Shown piece by piece: positions 33,559 through 41,700 of a stretch of DNA of 64,000 nucleotides; position 1 is the stretch's first letter; each line of letters begins with the position of its first letter. The stretch lies in NCBI GenBank assembly GCA_018333075.1, contig BORH01000006.1, positions 1-64,000 on the forward strand. Reading direction: 5' to 3'. Made by a program: the position numbers and the translations under genes. Origin of the DNA: Heyndrickxia sporothermodurans. GTDB taxonomy: Bacteria > Bacillota > Bacilli > Bacillales > Bacillaceae_C. Under the pieces are notes generated by a model, which ran no database searches, was not told the origin of the DNA, and saw only the letters and a list, made by a program, of their open reading frames with translations.

Positions 33559-34422
33559 TTATCCAAAAACCTGTGCAGCGAGGCTATACAACATCTGATT
33601 ACGGGCAGGTAATTGATTTGCATTTTTAATCATAATCGGTGGCTGACTTACTTTATGAAACCTAGATTTTTCTAATTGAGCGACAAACTCCTCTTTCCCT
33701 AAAGAAACATCAATTCTTAATTTTCCTTGATAATTTTTTGCCAATTGATCTACAAGTGCTAAAGCTGTCTGAGTGTCAGATGCAGCAATAGGACCTAAAA
33801 TGAGATTTTCTGGCCCTAAAATAGAAAGACCATACCCTTTGATCTTCCCTTCAAGACTTTTCACAACAAAAGCATCTTTTGATTGTTTGATTCTTTGGAT
33901 AAGAAAATCTCCCCTCGTATCGCCAAAAGCACCTCGATCAAAGTGAATAATTTGAGACAAATCTGACTCTAGCAATGGATTTATATCAATATTACTCGAA
34001 TTGATTTCAAGAGATTCATAGCTTTCACAGATAAACTTTTGAACGTAATCTACTGTATGAAAGCCCATCTTTTCATACATAGGCTTCCCTTCCTCTGTTG
34101 CAATTAGCATGATGGTCGTATCATCTGAAATCGATTGTATACATTTTTGGGTAACCGCTTTTCCTAATCCCATCCCTTGATAGTCTGGCCTAACAATAAC
34201 CATTCCAAGTGATGCTAAGTTTTCATATTTAATGATGGCTGCACTAGAAATGATCTTTCCTTCTTTATTTTCATATCCATATATAACTCCTGATGACATA
34301 ACAGTACTAATTTCTGCTTCATCATAGTCCCAACCGACAGCAGCTGATAAATCAACTAACCCTGATATATCAGAAGCCTCAAGCTTTCTTAAATGAAATT
34401 CCACTTTTTTTGCATCCTTCAA
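33559..34422 (-). CDS. Two-domain GNAT acetyltransferase
   Basis: 287 residues with two consecutive GNAT folds. The first carries the acetyl-CoA site GMVIVRPDYQGMGLGKAVTQK (residues about 75-95) and MYEKMGFHTVDYVQKF. The second, from about 150, has VKSLEGKIKGYGLSILGPE and IGPIAASDTQTALALVDQLAK, with no clear R-x-x-G-x-G/A loop, so it is probably the inactive Mycothiol-synthase-like half (DUF4 'YitI-type'). Start is uncertain: TTG 34422 or GTG 34404 (AAGGAT 9 bases before). Substrate unknown. Confidence 0.8.
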   Translation of the reverse strand: MKDAKKVEFHLRKLEASDISGLVDLSAAVGWDYDEAEISTVMSSGVIYGYENKEGKIISSAAIIKYENLASLGMVIVRPDYQGMGLGKAVTQKCIQSISDDTTIMLIATEEGKPMYEKMGFHTVDYVQKFICESYESLEINSSNIDINPLLESDLSQIIHFDRGAFGDTRGDFLIQRIKQSKDAFVVKSLEGKIKGYGLSILGPENLILGPIAASDTQTALALVDQLAKNYQGKLRIDVSLGKEEFVAQLEKSRFHKVSQPPIMIKNANQLPARNQMLYSLAAQVFG

Positions 34423-34581
34423 TTCAACATGTACTCCTTTTTAAATGTATAAAATACTTTTCTCTAAAACCTTTGGATTCTCCTTTATTTATTTAATGAT
34501 CTATCTAATTACTAAAAATTTATGATTTAAAGGTATATAAATATAATTGGTGAAAAATGAAGCAGCGAAAGTATAAAAAGA

Positions 34582-34598
34582 GCCAACAACATGTTGGC
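34582..34598 (-). terminator. Terminator after the 80-residue membrane protein gene
   Basis: On the minus strand GCCAAC-ATGTT-GTTGGC followed by TCTTTTTAT, 11 bases after the stop codon of the small membrane-protein gene. Confidence 0.75.
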
Positions 34599-34609
34599 AG
34601 AATCATTCA

Positions 34610-34852
34610 TCACTTATGCTTTTTTGTAGGCAAGCGTACCTGCCGTGCGATGAAAAAGGACAGAATGGCAGCTAAAAGGGGGATCACTAAAGAAAAAGAT
34701 GAACTTTTTCCAAACACCACTTCTTGACTTAATTGACTATCTACTATAGAAGTATTTGGAGTGTACATCATAGTTAAAATAAAACCTGAGCCGATTTGTA
34801 GGATCATATACAATAAGAAAAAACTACTAATAAAAATAAGAAATTTCTTCAC
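34610..34852 (-). CDS. Small two-helix membrane protein, unknown function
   Basis: 80 residues starting at GTG 34852 with GGAGGT 8 bases upstream. Two membrane segments: FLIFISSFFLLYMILQIGSGF and SLVIPLLAAILSFFIARQV; between them an extracytoplasmic loop with MYTPNTSIVDSQLSQEVV. A charged tail follows. Family not recognised. It looks like a common short Bacillus inner-membrane protein. It is followed by a terminator and preceded by another acetyltransferase gene by 76 bases. Confidence 0.6.
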   Translation of the reverse strand: MKKFLIFISSFFLLYMILQIGSGFILTMMYTPNTSIVDSQLSQEVVFGKSSSFSLVIPLLAAILSFFIARQVRLPTKKHK

Positions 34853-34928
34853 ATCTGTTACCTCCTTTTTTCAAACTTACAAGTAACTCTCATTAAAGTT
34901 TCAAAAATTTTCAATTAAATTCATGTTC

Positions 34929-35492
34929 TTATATTTTACTATCGTTTTTATAATAGATTAACATATCTTTCCATTGGCCATTTTCAAATGAAAATTCTTT
35001 TCTTAAACACTCATAGAGAAACCCCGTTCTTTCGGCAACTTTTATGGATGGTGCATTATCCACATTAATATGTAGTTCAATTCGATGGAATCCTAAAGTA
35101 GTGAAAAATGATTCAGCTGCTGCTTGAACGCTTTCTGTCGCATAACCATTTTTCCAAAATTGATTATGAATTGAATAACCCATCATAGCCCATTGATAAT
35201 CCATTCGCAAAATCGTCCATAGTTCCAGCTTACCAACATTGGCTCCATCCTCTTTGCGAAATATTCCAAGGTTATACATGTTATCTTTTATGGCAGATTC
35301 ATTAAATCCATCGATCCACTCTGTAAACCACTCTTCAGAAGACGCCTGCATATTCGGTGGATGCCCATCATCATATTTATATTGTGATGGCAGCCGGTTA
35401 TCAAACTGTTGATACCAATTTTGATAATCCTCTTTTTTAAAAGGTCGGATGATTAATCGATCAGTATGTATCACTAAGTCGGATTTTTTCAT
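34929..35492 (-). CDS. GNAT-family N-acetyltransferase (RimJ/RimL-like)
   Basis: 187 residues: VIHTDRLIIRPFKKEDYQNW is the usual RimJ/RimL-type start; ATESVQAAAESFFTTLGFHR lies after motif A YSIHNQFWKNGYATESVQA, and ELHINVDNAPSIKVAERTGF is motif B. Target may be a ribosomal protein N-terminus or small molecule. Start ATG is 7 bases after AAAGGAG. It lies 75 bases upstream of the small membrane-protein gene and could share a transcript. Confidence 0.85.
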   Translation of the reverse strand: MKKSDLVIHTDRLIIRPFKKEDYQNWYQQFDNRLPSQYKYDDGHPPNMQASSEEWFTEWIDGFNESAIKDNMYNLGIFRKEDGANVGKLELWTILRMDYQWAMMGYSIHNQFWKNGYATESVQAAAESFFTTLGFHRIELHINVDNAPSIKVAERTGFLYECLRKEFSFENGQWKDMLIYYKNDSKI

Positions 35493-35628
35493 AAAAAACT
35501 CTCCTTTGTTCTTAGTTTTATTATTTTTTTACATATAACCCTACTAAAACTTACATTTGGCTTTTAAAACCACTGATTTTAGTAAATTAACCATCTATCC
35601 TTTTAAACGATCACAGAATCTTCCATAC

Positions 35629-36435
35629 CTAGAGACCAATATATCCTCCAAATAAGCCTGAAAAAGCAGATCTTAGTGCTGCAAATAAAATATCTTTCAT
35701 AATGGAGATAGAAATGAAACTAAGTACATAAATGAACAATGAACCGTAAATAACATCAAGCCCTGATTTAGTATCTTTCTTATAGCTTGCAATTACAAGT
35801 GGAGGGACCATGAAGATAGACCCCACAAATCCAAGTAAAAAGAAAAACAGGAAAAATTTAATTTTAAGCATAGATATAATTAATCCGATAGCAAGCAATG
35901 AAACAAATGGGATTAAGAATGCTCCGAATCGTGCCATTACTTCTTTATAGCTAACATTCATTCGTCCTAGCCTAATCGCTACAAATGTAAAAATGATCAC
36001 CAAAAGGATAAAAATAAGATAAGCAAAAAATGGTATTATCACAATATCTACGAAAGGTGGTTTAATATTTACAGAACTACCAAAAAAATCAACCCCAAAT
36101 TTATTTATATCTGACAATACACCTTTAAATACAAAATAAAACATAAGAGGTATAAATAAACTGTAAAGAATAATTGTAATAATACCATTCAAAAAATGGT
36201 CACTTCCAACTGTACTACTACTTACATAAGGCTGCTTTAATACTTGAGTAAAGTAGCTAAAATACTGCTTCGACATTTTCTTTGTCGTCACTTTGTATGA
36301 ATTAATTTGAGATGTATGATTATCCATTTCAAAGGTTGCAGCTCTTTCTTCCTCTTGACCACTAACTAATTCCGTTCCGCATTTTTCACAAAACCTTCCT
36401 TGATTATTTTCATGCTGGCAATTAAAACATTTCAT
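35629..36435 (-). CDS. Zinc-ribbon membrane protein (YIP1-like)
   Basis: 268 residues from ATG 36435, 8 bases from AAGGAG. The N-terminal zinc ribbon (MKCFNCQHENNQGRFCEKCG, four Cys) is followed by a linker to about residue 75, then five membrane segments (IITIILYSLFIPLMFYFVF, VIIPFFAYLIFILLVIIFTF, FLIPFVSLLAIGLIISML, FFLFFFLLGFVGSIFM, VIYGSLFIYVLSFIS). This layout is common in Bacillus membrane proteins of unknown role, similar to the Yip1 superfamily. It may sense metal or anchor a complex; no evidence for either. Single gene; a palindrome lies about 75 bases upstream. Confidence 0.75.
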   Translation of the reverse strand: MKCFNCQHENNQGRFCEKCGTELVSGQEEERAATFEMDNHTSQINSYKVTTKKMSKQYFSYFTQVLKQPYVSSSTVGSDHFLNGIITIILYSLFIPLMFYFVFKGVLSDINKFGVDFFGSSVNIKPPFVDIVIIPFFAYLIFILLVIIFTFVAIRLGRMNVSYKEVMARFGAFLIPFVSLLAIGLIISMLKIKFFLFFFLLGFVGSIFMVPPLVIASYKKDTKSGLDVIYGSLFIYVLSFISISIMKDILFAALRSAFSGLFGGYIGL

Positions 36436-36506
36436 TCTCATTTCTCCTTTTTTGTTGTTTATCACTGAAGTTAAAAGAATACCTATTAATTAATTATAAG
36501 TATTTA

Positions 36507-36525
36507 TATTCGTATATAACGAATA
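36507..36525. promoter_or_regulatory. Perfect 19-bp palindrome upstream of the zinc-ribbon gene
   Basis: TATTCGTATATAACGAATA: seven-base arms TATTCGT and ACGAATA around ATATA. It lies about 75 bases upstream of the zinc-ribbon gene and could be an operator. The factor is unknown. The remaining 300 bases to the next gene carry only a terminator (36736-36766). Confidence 0.45.
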
Positions 36526-36735
36526 CATGAAAGCATAATAGCTTCCCAAAGATATATTACATTTATTGATTAATTCTTGAATTATAAGGTACTTTCCCAT
36601 TGTAATATATATTAGTAGTTTTTATCTTTTAAAACCATAATAGTATGTAGACAAAATTGCTTTCACCCTCTTACCATAAATTTTAAATGTTGATTATCTT
36701 ATACTTTATTCCAATCGATTATCATAAAATAAAAA

Positions 36736-36767
36736 AGCTCTGCAGAGAATACTCTCCAAAGAGCCTT
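36736..36767 (-). terminator. Terminator after the DinB gene
   Basis: On the minus strand GGCTCTTTGGAGA pairs with TCTCTGCAGAGC (two mismatches), followed by TTTTTTAT. It lies about 80 bases after the stop codon of the DinB-like gene. Confidence 0.7.
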
Positions 36768-36846
36768 TACATAGAGAATGTACTCTCGTTATCAATTATT
36801 TAAACTAACCGTCTATACAAACATTTAATTGTAATGATTTTTCCGC

Positions 36847-37416
36847 TTAAATATTTATAGTAGATTCAAGCATATGTTTATAGTTGTTTTCAATAATGTT
36901 AAAGTGGTGCTTCTCATGTATCGCCAGTAGCTGAATGGCCTGAATAAGGTTAGGATACTTAGCTATTGGATCCAAAAACACAATATGTCCAGCAATGTCT
37001 TCTTCAATATTCTTAACTACTGCTTCCATTTCATTGGTCTCGCTTAACAGCAATCGTTCTAATTCTATCTCATCCATAGAATGATATATTTTCTTTGGTG
37101 GTACTAGTATTCGAGGTGCTTTCATTCCTCTTCCTTTTTTGTTTTTAAATTCTGTATAAATGTCATGTATTTCAGTTTCAAATAATGTATTTCTTTTCAT
37201 TCTGGCAAATGGAATAAGTATGAAAGAAAATTTAGTCGCGACTTTAAGCATTCTTAGCATTAAATATAAGTGATATAAGTGTTCACCAATAGACCATTTG
37301 CCATCTTCTTTTCGATACCATAGTTTTTCTTTTGGCAATGATTGTATTTTAAGCAAAAATTGAACTCTTTGCTGAGTTAATGTGTGAAAATGTTTTGACA
37401 TACTTTCCGATTTCAT
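36847..37416 (-). CDS. DinB-family (DinB/YfiT-like) protein
   Basis: 189 residues with the four-helix bundle of the DinB superfamily: YRKEDGKWSIGEHLYHLYLM (first metal His cluster W-S-I-x-E-H-L-x-H), then LQAIQ-like NLIQAIQLLAIHEKHHFNIIEN where H-E-K-H-H supplies two further metal ligands. Such proteins bind nickel or zinc and several are thiol-dependent transferases. The start ATG has GCGAGG 10 bases upstream. The family is expanded here: two more members occur at 55 and 63 kb. Confidence 0.82.
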   Translation of the reverse strand: MKSESMSKHFHTLTQQRVQFLLKIQSLPKEKLWYRKEDGKWSIGEHLYHLYLMLRMLKVATKFSFILIPFARMKRNTLFETEIHDIYTEFKNKKGRGMKAPRILVPPKKIYHSMDEIELERLLLSETNEMEAVVKNIEEDIAGHIVFLDPIAKYPNLIQAIQLLAIHEKHHFNIIENNYKHMLESTINI

Positions 37417-37910
37417 CTAATAGAAGCCTCGCTTATTTTGTAATCACTTTTTAAATAATAACATCCTATTATTCCATTAAATAGAATAACATAATTAATG
37501 TGTCTAAACGACTTTAAACAGCCTTAATACCAATTAACAGGAATAAATTTAATTTATCTTCATTTAAGTTGTATCTTTTCTTAATATCATCTGATGCTTA
37601 AATACGAGGGAAAGGTTGTTTAAATTCTCTTCTTACAAACATTTTTCTTACGAAAATCCATACTTTACTGATATTCCCTCATCGCTATCAGTGAACAATT
37701 AATAGTTATAAATCTTACATAGAGCAATTTTTTAGCAAAACAAAAAAGCGCAAAGGTATCTTGACACTTTTCATAAAAAAAACCATTTTATGTATATTTT
37801 CACAATCTAAAACAATTCCCAAAGTTAGTAAGCTTGAAAGATAAAAAGAAAAATAATACTTCTCCTTTCCTCAAGCACACAGATGATTTTGCTTATTAAA
37901 CATTATTTGA
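37417..37910. other. Intergenic stretch without recognisable gene
   Basis: AT-rich sequence with stops in all frames. I see no terminator with a clear T-run, no riboswitch core and no repeated phrase. It separates the DinB gene from the remnants that follow. Confidence 0.4.
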
Positions 37911-38215
37911 CTACTTCACTTCAATATTAAACTTGATTTCTTTATTATCCAAAGAAAAACTTGGTTTATAAATTAGTTCATAGCTCTTTGCTTTTGAACA
38001 TCAAAATATAAATTTCCATCTAGCTTTTTCCCTTTATTAACAACTCCAGAGATAGATAATTCATCATATCCAAAGTATTCTTTCAATTGATTCCATCTTT
38101 ATCATAAAGATAGAAATCAATGTTATCAACAAATGCTGCATCATTACCGGAGTTTTTAGTAGTAAGCTCTAATATCAGTACATTTCCTTTAGCGCTTTTG
38201 TATACTGTTCATGCC
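37911..38215 (-). pseudogene. DUF4352-type lipoprotein remnant
   Basis: The minus strand, read across at least two frameshifts, gives GNVLILELTTKNSGNDAAFV, DNIDFYLYDKDG, QLKEYFGYDELSISGVVNKG, KKLDGNLYFDVQ and KAKSYELIYKPSFSLDNKEI ending KFNIEVK-stop. This is the DUF4352/telokin-like domain in usual order (conserved G-K-x-L-x-G-x-I/L-x-F and S-Y-E-L-x-Y-K-P). No start codon or signal peptide remains. The intact protein would be a secreted or lipid-anchored stress or adhesion accessory. The decay is clear; a function is not implied. Confidence 0.65.
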
Positions 38216-38299
38216 ATGTATTTGTGGAGAAGTCTATTAAAAAAGTGATTCATTACTGAAGAGAAACAGATTAAGATATCCGGTTAAAATAAATTTACC

Positions 38300-38470
38300 A
38301 ACAAATGAATTTGATTTGGCATAGCATATGCTTCAATGAACTTAACATCTTCCATTTTGCAAAGCCTATGCTTGAAACAATAAAATTACTCAATTTTTCT
38401 ATTAACTTTTTCGTGTATTTTGGAGTGCATACAATATTATACCTGCTATTCCAATTTATATTATCACTCG
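38300..38470 (-). pseudogene. IS200/IS605-type TnpA remnant
   Basis: Minus-strand reading gives RYNIVCTPKYTKKLIEKL (relatives: W-N-C-K-Y-H-I-V-F-x-P-K-Y-R-R-K) and, one frame over, VKFIEAYAMPNQIHLLVNLF (relatives: V-E-I-x-E-A-x-x-M-P-D-H-I-H-M-L-V-x-x). The H-U-H pair is spoiled: His is replaced by Asn in Q-I-H versus the normal H-x-H. About 50 residues are present of 130-150. It is a dead fragment of a Y1 transposase. Confidence 0.65.
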
Positions 38471-38490
38471 ATATGAGTAGATCCGTTTTT

Positions 38491-38528
38491 GTTATTTAAA
38501 GTTGGTTTAAAGACCATCTTTAAATAAC
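38491..38528. repeat. Long hairpin at the remnant end of the IS200-like fragment
   Basis: Eleven-base arms GTTATTTAAAG and CTTTAAATAAC enclose TTGGT and ACCAT, so nearly the whole 38 bases can pair. It lies about 30 bases before the TnpA remnant start, where IS200/IS605 left ends carry hairpins used by TnpA. Confidence 0.55.
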
Positions 38529-38611
38529 AAAAAAGAAAATTTTTCAACATTAGGCAAATCTAAAAATTTTCATTTTCACACGTGTATAGCATGTGGTTTT
38601 ACAACCTAATA

Positions 38612-38651
38612 GAAGCTTGCCGAGAAAATCCCATCTTTCTCGACAAGCTTC
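38612..38651. terminator. Long hairpin behind the large subtilase gene
   Basis: GAAGCTTGCCGAGAAA and TTTCTCGACAAGCTTC arms with one mismatch and a 7-base loop. It is 75 bases after the protease stop codon. The flanking T-run is weak, but the stem is very stable. Confidence 0.6.
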
Positions 38652-38724
38652 ATAGTCATTTCTTATAATGATTTACCATTCTTTTTTCTTTTAGTGGGAC
38701 AAGAAACCTGTCCAAATTGTCACT

Positions 38725-41700
38725 TTATTTTTTAACAACTACTTTTTTGGACGCGCTTTTCCGGTTATTTTCTACAGCGTAGACTGTTAATGTTGTGCCG
38801 GCTTTTTGCTTTTTAATTTTTACTGTATATTTACCAGCTTTATTTGCCTTGGCATGACCTAATGTTTTACTGCCTGATTTAACGTACACAGTAGTACCGG
38901 CTTTGGATTTACCTGTTACTTTTGCAGAGCTTGATGTTATTTTATTGACAGTTGGTACTGATGTTTTTACTGTTACTTTTTTAGCACTACTTACATTTCC
39001 AGACTTGTCTGTTGCTGTTACTGATAGTATTTTTCCAGATTTTTGTTTTTTGATTTTTACACTAAACTTACCGTTTTTATCTGCTTTACCAGATCCGATT
39101 TTTGTTTTTCCAGCTTTTATTGTAATTGTAGCTCCCGCTTCTGCTTTTCCAGTGACTTTTGTCGTATTACCTGTAACAGAATTCACTGTTGGAGCTTTAG
39201 GAGGAGTTTTGTCTATTACAGTTACTGTTTTCGCTTTGCTCACATTTCCAGCTTTATCTGTAGCTGTTACAGTTAATTTCGTTCCTGCTTTTTGTTTCTT
39301 GATTTTCACTGTAAACTTGCCTGATTTATCAGCTGTTGCTGTTCCAAGAGTTGTTTTTCCAGCTTTTATAGTAACTTTTGATCCTGCTTCTGCTTTACCA
39401 GTTACTTTTGTATCTTTGTCAGAGACAGTGTTTACAGTAGGTGCTGCAGGTGCAGTTTTGTCTAATACAGTGACAGTTGTTGCCTTACTTACATTTCCTT
39501 GTGAATCTTTAACTGTTACCGTTAATTTTGTTCCTGCTTTTTGTTTCTTAATTGTTACACTATATGTTCCCTTATCTGTCGTTGTATTAGAACCTAATTT
39601 TGTTTTGCCATTATACACTTCAATAAGTGTTCCTGGTGCAGCTTTACCAGTTACTTTTGTATCTTTATCAGACACAGCATTAACTGTTGGAGCAAGTGGC
39701 AATACGCGATCAATGGTAATTTCCTTCGTTGTTACATGACCAGCTAAGTCTGTAACGACCAGTTCAAATGTATTTGAACCTAAATCTAATGGAAGAGTAA
39801 GCTCCACATCTTTGGAAATACTTCTCATCTCATATGCTTTATCATCACCAGTACCTTTGTTACTTTCAAAACCTGGAACATATAATTCTTCGTTTCCATT
39901 GACAACAAAGCGTAGTTCATCAAAGTTATCAGCAACGGTTGCTGTTACTTTTACTTCTTTAGTGTTTATATCCACTTTACCGTTTGCAGGTAAACCTTTT
40001 ACATCAATTGTTGGCGCTGTTGTATCAACAAAGATTTTGCGTGAAAATTCCATTACATTTCCTGCATAGTCGATGCCTGTTACTTTAAATTCATGTGCAC
40101 CATCTTTAGTAAACTTAAGTGTTGATTTGAATTCATATTTATTTGTATCTTTGTTGAAGGTAACTGGAACAGTTACTGGAGATCCAACCAAGTTATCTCC
40201 TTTAACAATAACTTTGTCAATACCAAATTTATCTTCCAACTGACCTTCAAATGGAACTTCTAAAGAGTCGTAAGCTTCTAGTGCAGCTGGTTTTGTTGTT
40301 TTTGGATCAAGATACGGAATCGTGTCATCAGTAGCTGCAGCACCTCTGTTACCTGCATAGTCATATGCATAGATGAGGATAACAGATTTTTCAAATCCTG
40401 GTTCATCAAATTCGTATTTATCATCTCCAGGTAAGTGACCTAATCGCTCACCATCAATAATTACTTCATAATAACTTACACCACTGCCATCATCTTTTGC
40501 TCCAAAAGATAAGACACCATTTTTATATTCCACATTTACTTCCGGTGCTTTCGTATCCACAATTACTGGAACTTGCACTATTTGTGGATCTTTACCCTCG
40601 TAATCTACTTGTGTTTTTATTTGGTAATAATATTGACCATCAGGAACTAATTTGTTGTTCGCTTTTCCATCCCATGCATTATAGCCAGAGTTGTATGAGT
40701 AATACGAACCAGGTTTTGATGCGTCATAATAATTTTTCCTTTGATCATAATCTGTATGCAATTTACGAATTTGCTTTTTATCTTTATCCAAGATACTGTA
40801 TTCTACAGATTTACTATTTCTTAAGAAAGATAGAACTGGTGTAACCGCATTACTTCCATCATCACTATTTGGTGAGATTGCAATTTTATTTTTGTAATAA
40901 GTATCTTCTTTGAAATGATCTGCACCTAGATCATTTCCATTTTGATCAACCATGCTTGATACGCCATAGAATGGCTCTTCATCATCATAAACCATTGCGT
41001 CAAGAACTGGAGGTTTATTCCAGTCACCTTTAAATCCTAAGTATGGAACAGATAGACTCGGAACATCGTCTTTCACACTTGTGAAAGTAACGAAACCTTC
41101 TACAAAGTAGCCGTTTTTCATTAATGCAGTTAATGCTTTATCTGCAGTTGATAAATCAATGCTGACAGTTACATCTTTTGTTTTTCCTTTGGATACCGTT
41201 ACTTCAGGTGAATCAATAGAGACTTTTGCGTCTTTGATTTCCTGTGCAGCTTCGCGATTCAAACCATCTTCAATTAAATCAGTTAATGGCTTTGTATCAA
41301 CTGTGTAAGTAACATCTTTATCACCAAAGTTTGTTAATGTTAATGTGAATTTGATTTCGTTGCTTGTAATTTCTTTTAAATTAACTTTCGGTGCTTTTGT
41401 GTCTTTTGCTGTTACATAGACAGGTGTTTGTACAGCTGCATCAAGTTTCATTAATCCAGCACCTTCACGACGAGGTGAATAGAAAGTGTTCACATCTTTA
41501 TCAACTAATGGTACTGCAGTATTCATTAATAACGTCTTTGCTTGTTCTACTTTTTGTGCACCTGTTAAAGATTTAAACAAATCATTTTGTTTCATATATT
41601 CTAATACAAGTGCCGCCCCACCTGAAACATGTGGTGCTGCCATTGATGTACCACTCATTAATCCATATTGGTTGTTATTGAGTGTAGAATAAATTTGACC

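Noticed and set aside
38305-38499. 64-residue forward frame
   Set aside because: It is antisense to the TnpA remnant, which explains the sequence better.
38903-39739. Forward 278-residue frame
   Set aside because: It is the antisense of the C-terminal Ig-like repeats of the large protease; no ribosome binding site, and composition follows the antisense pattern.
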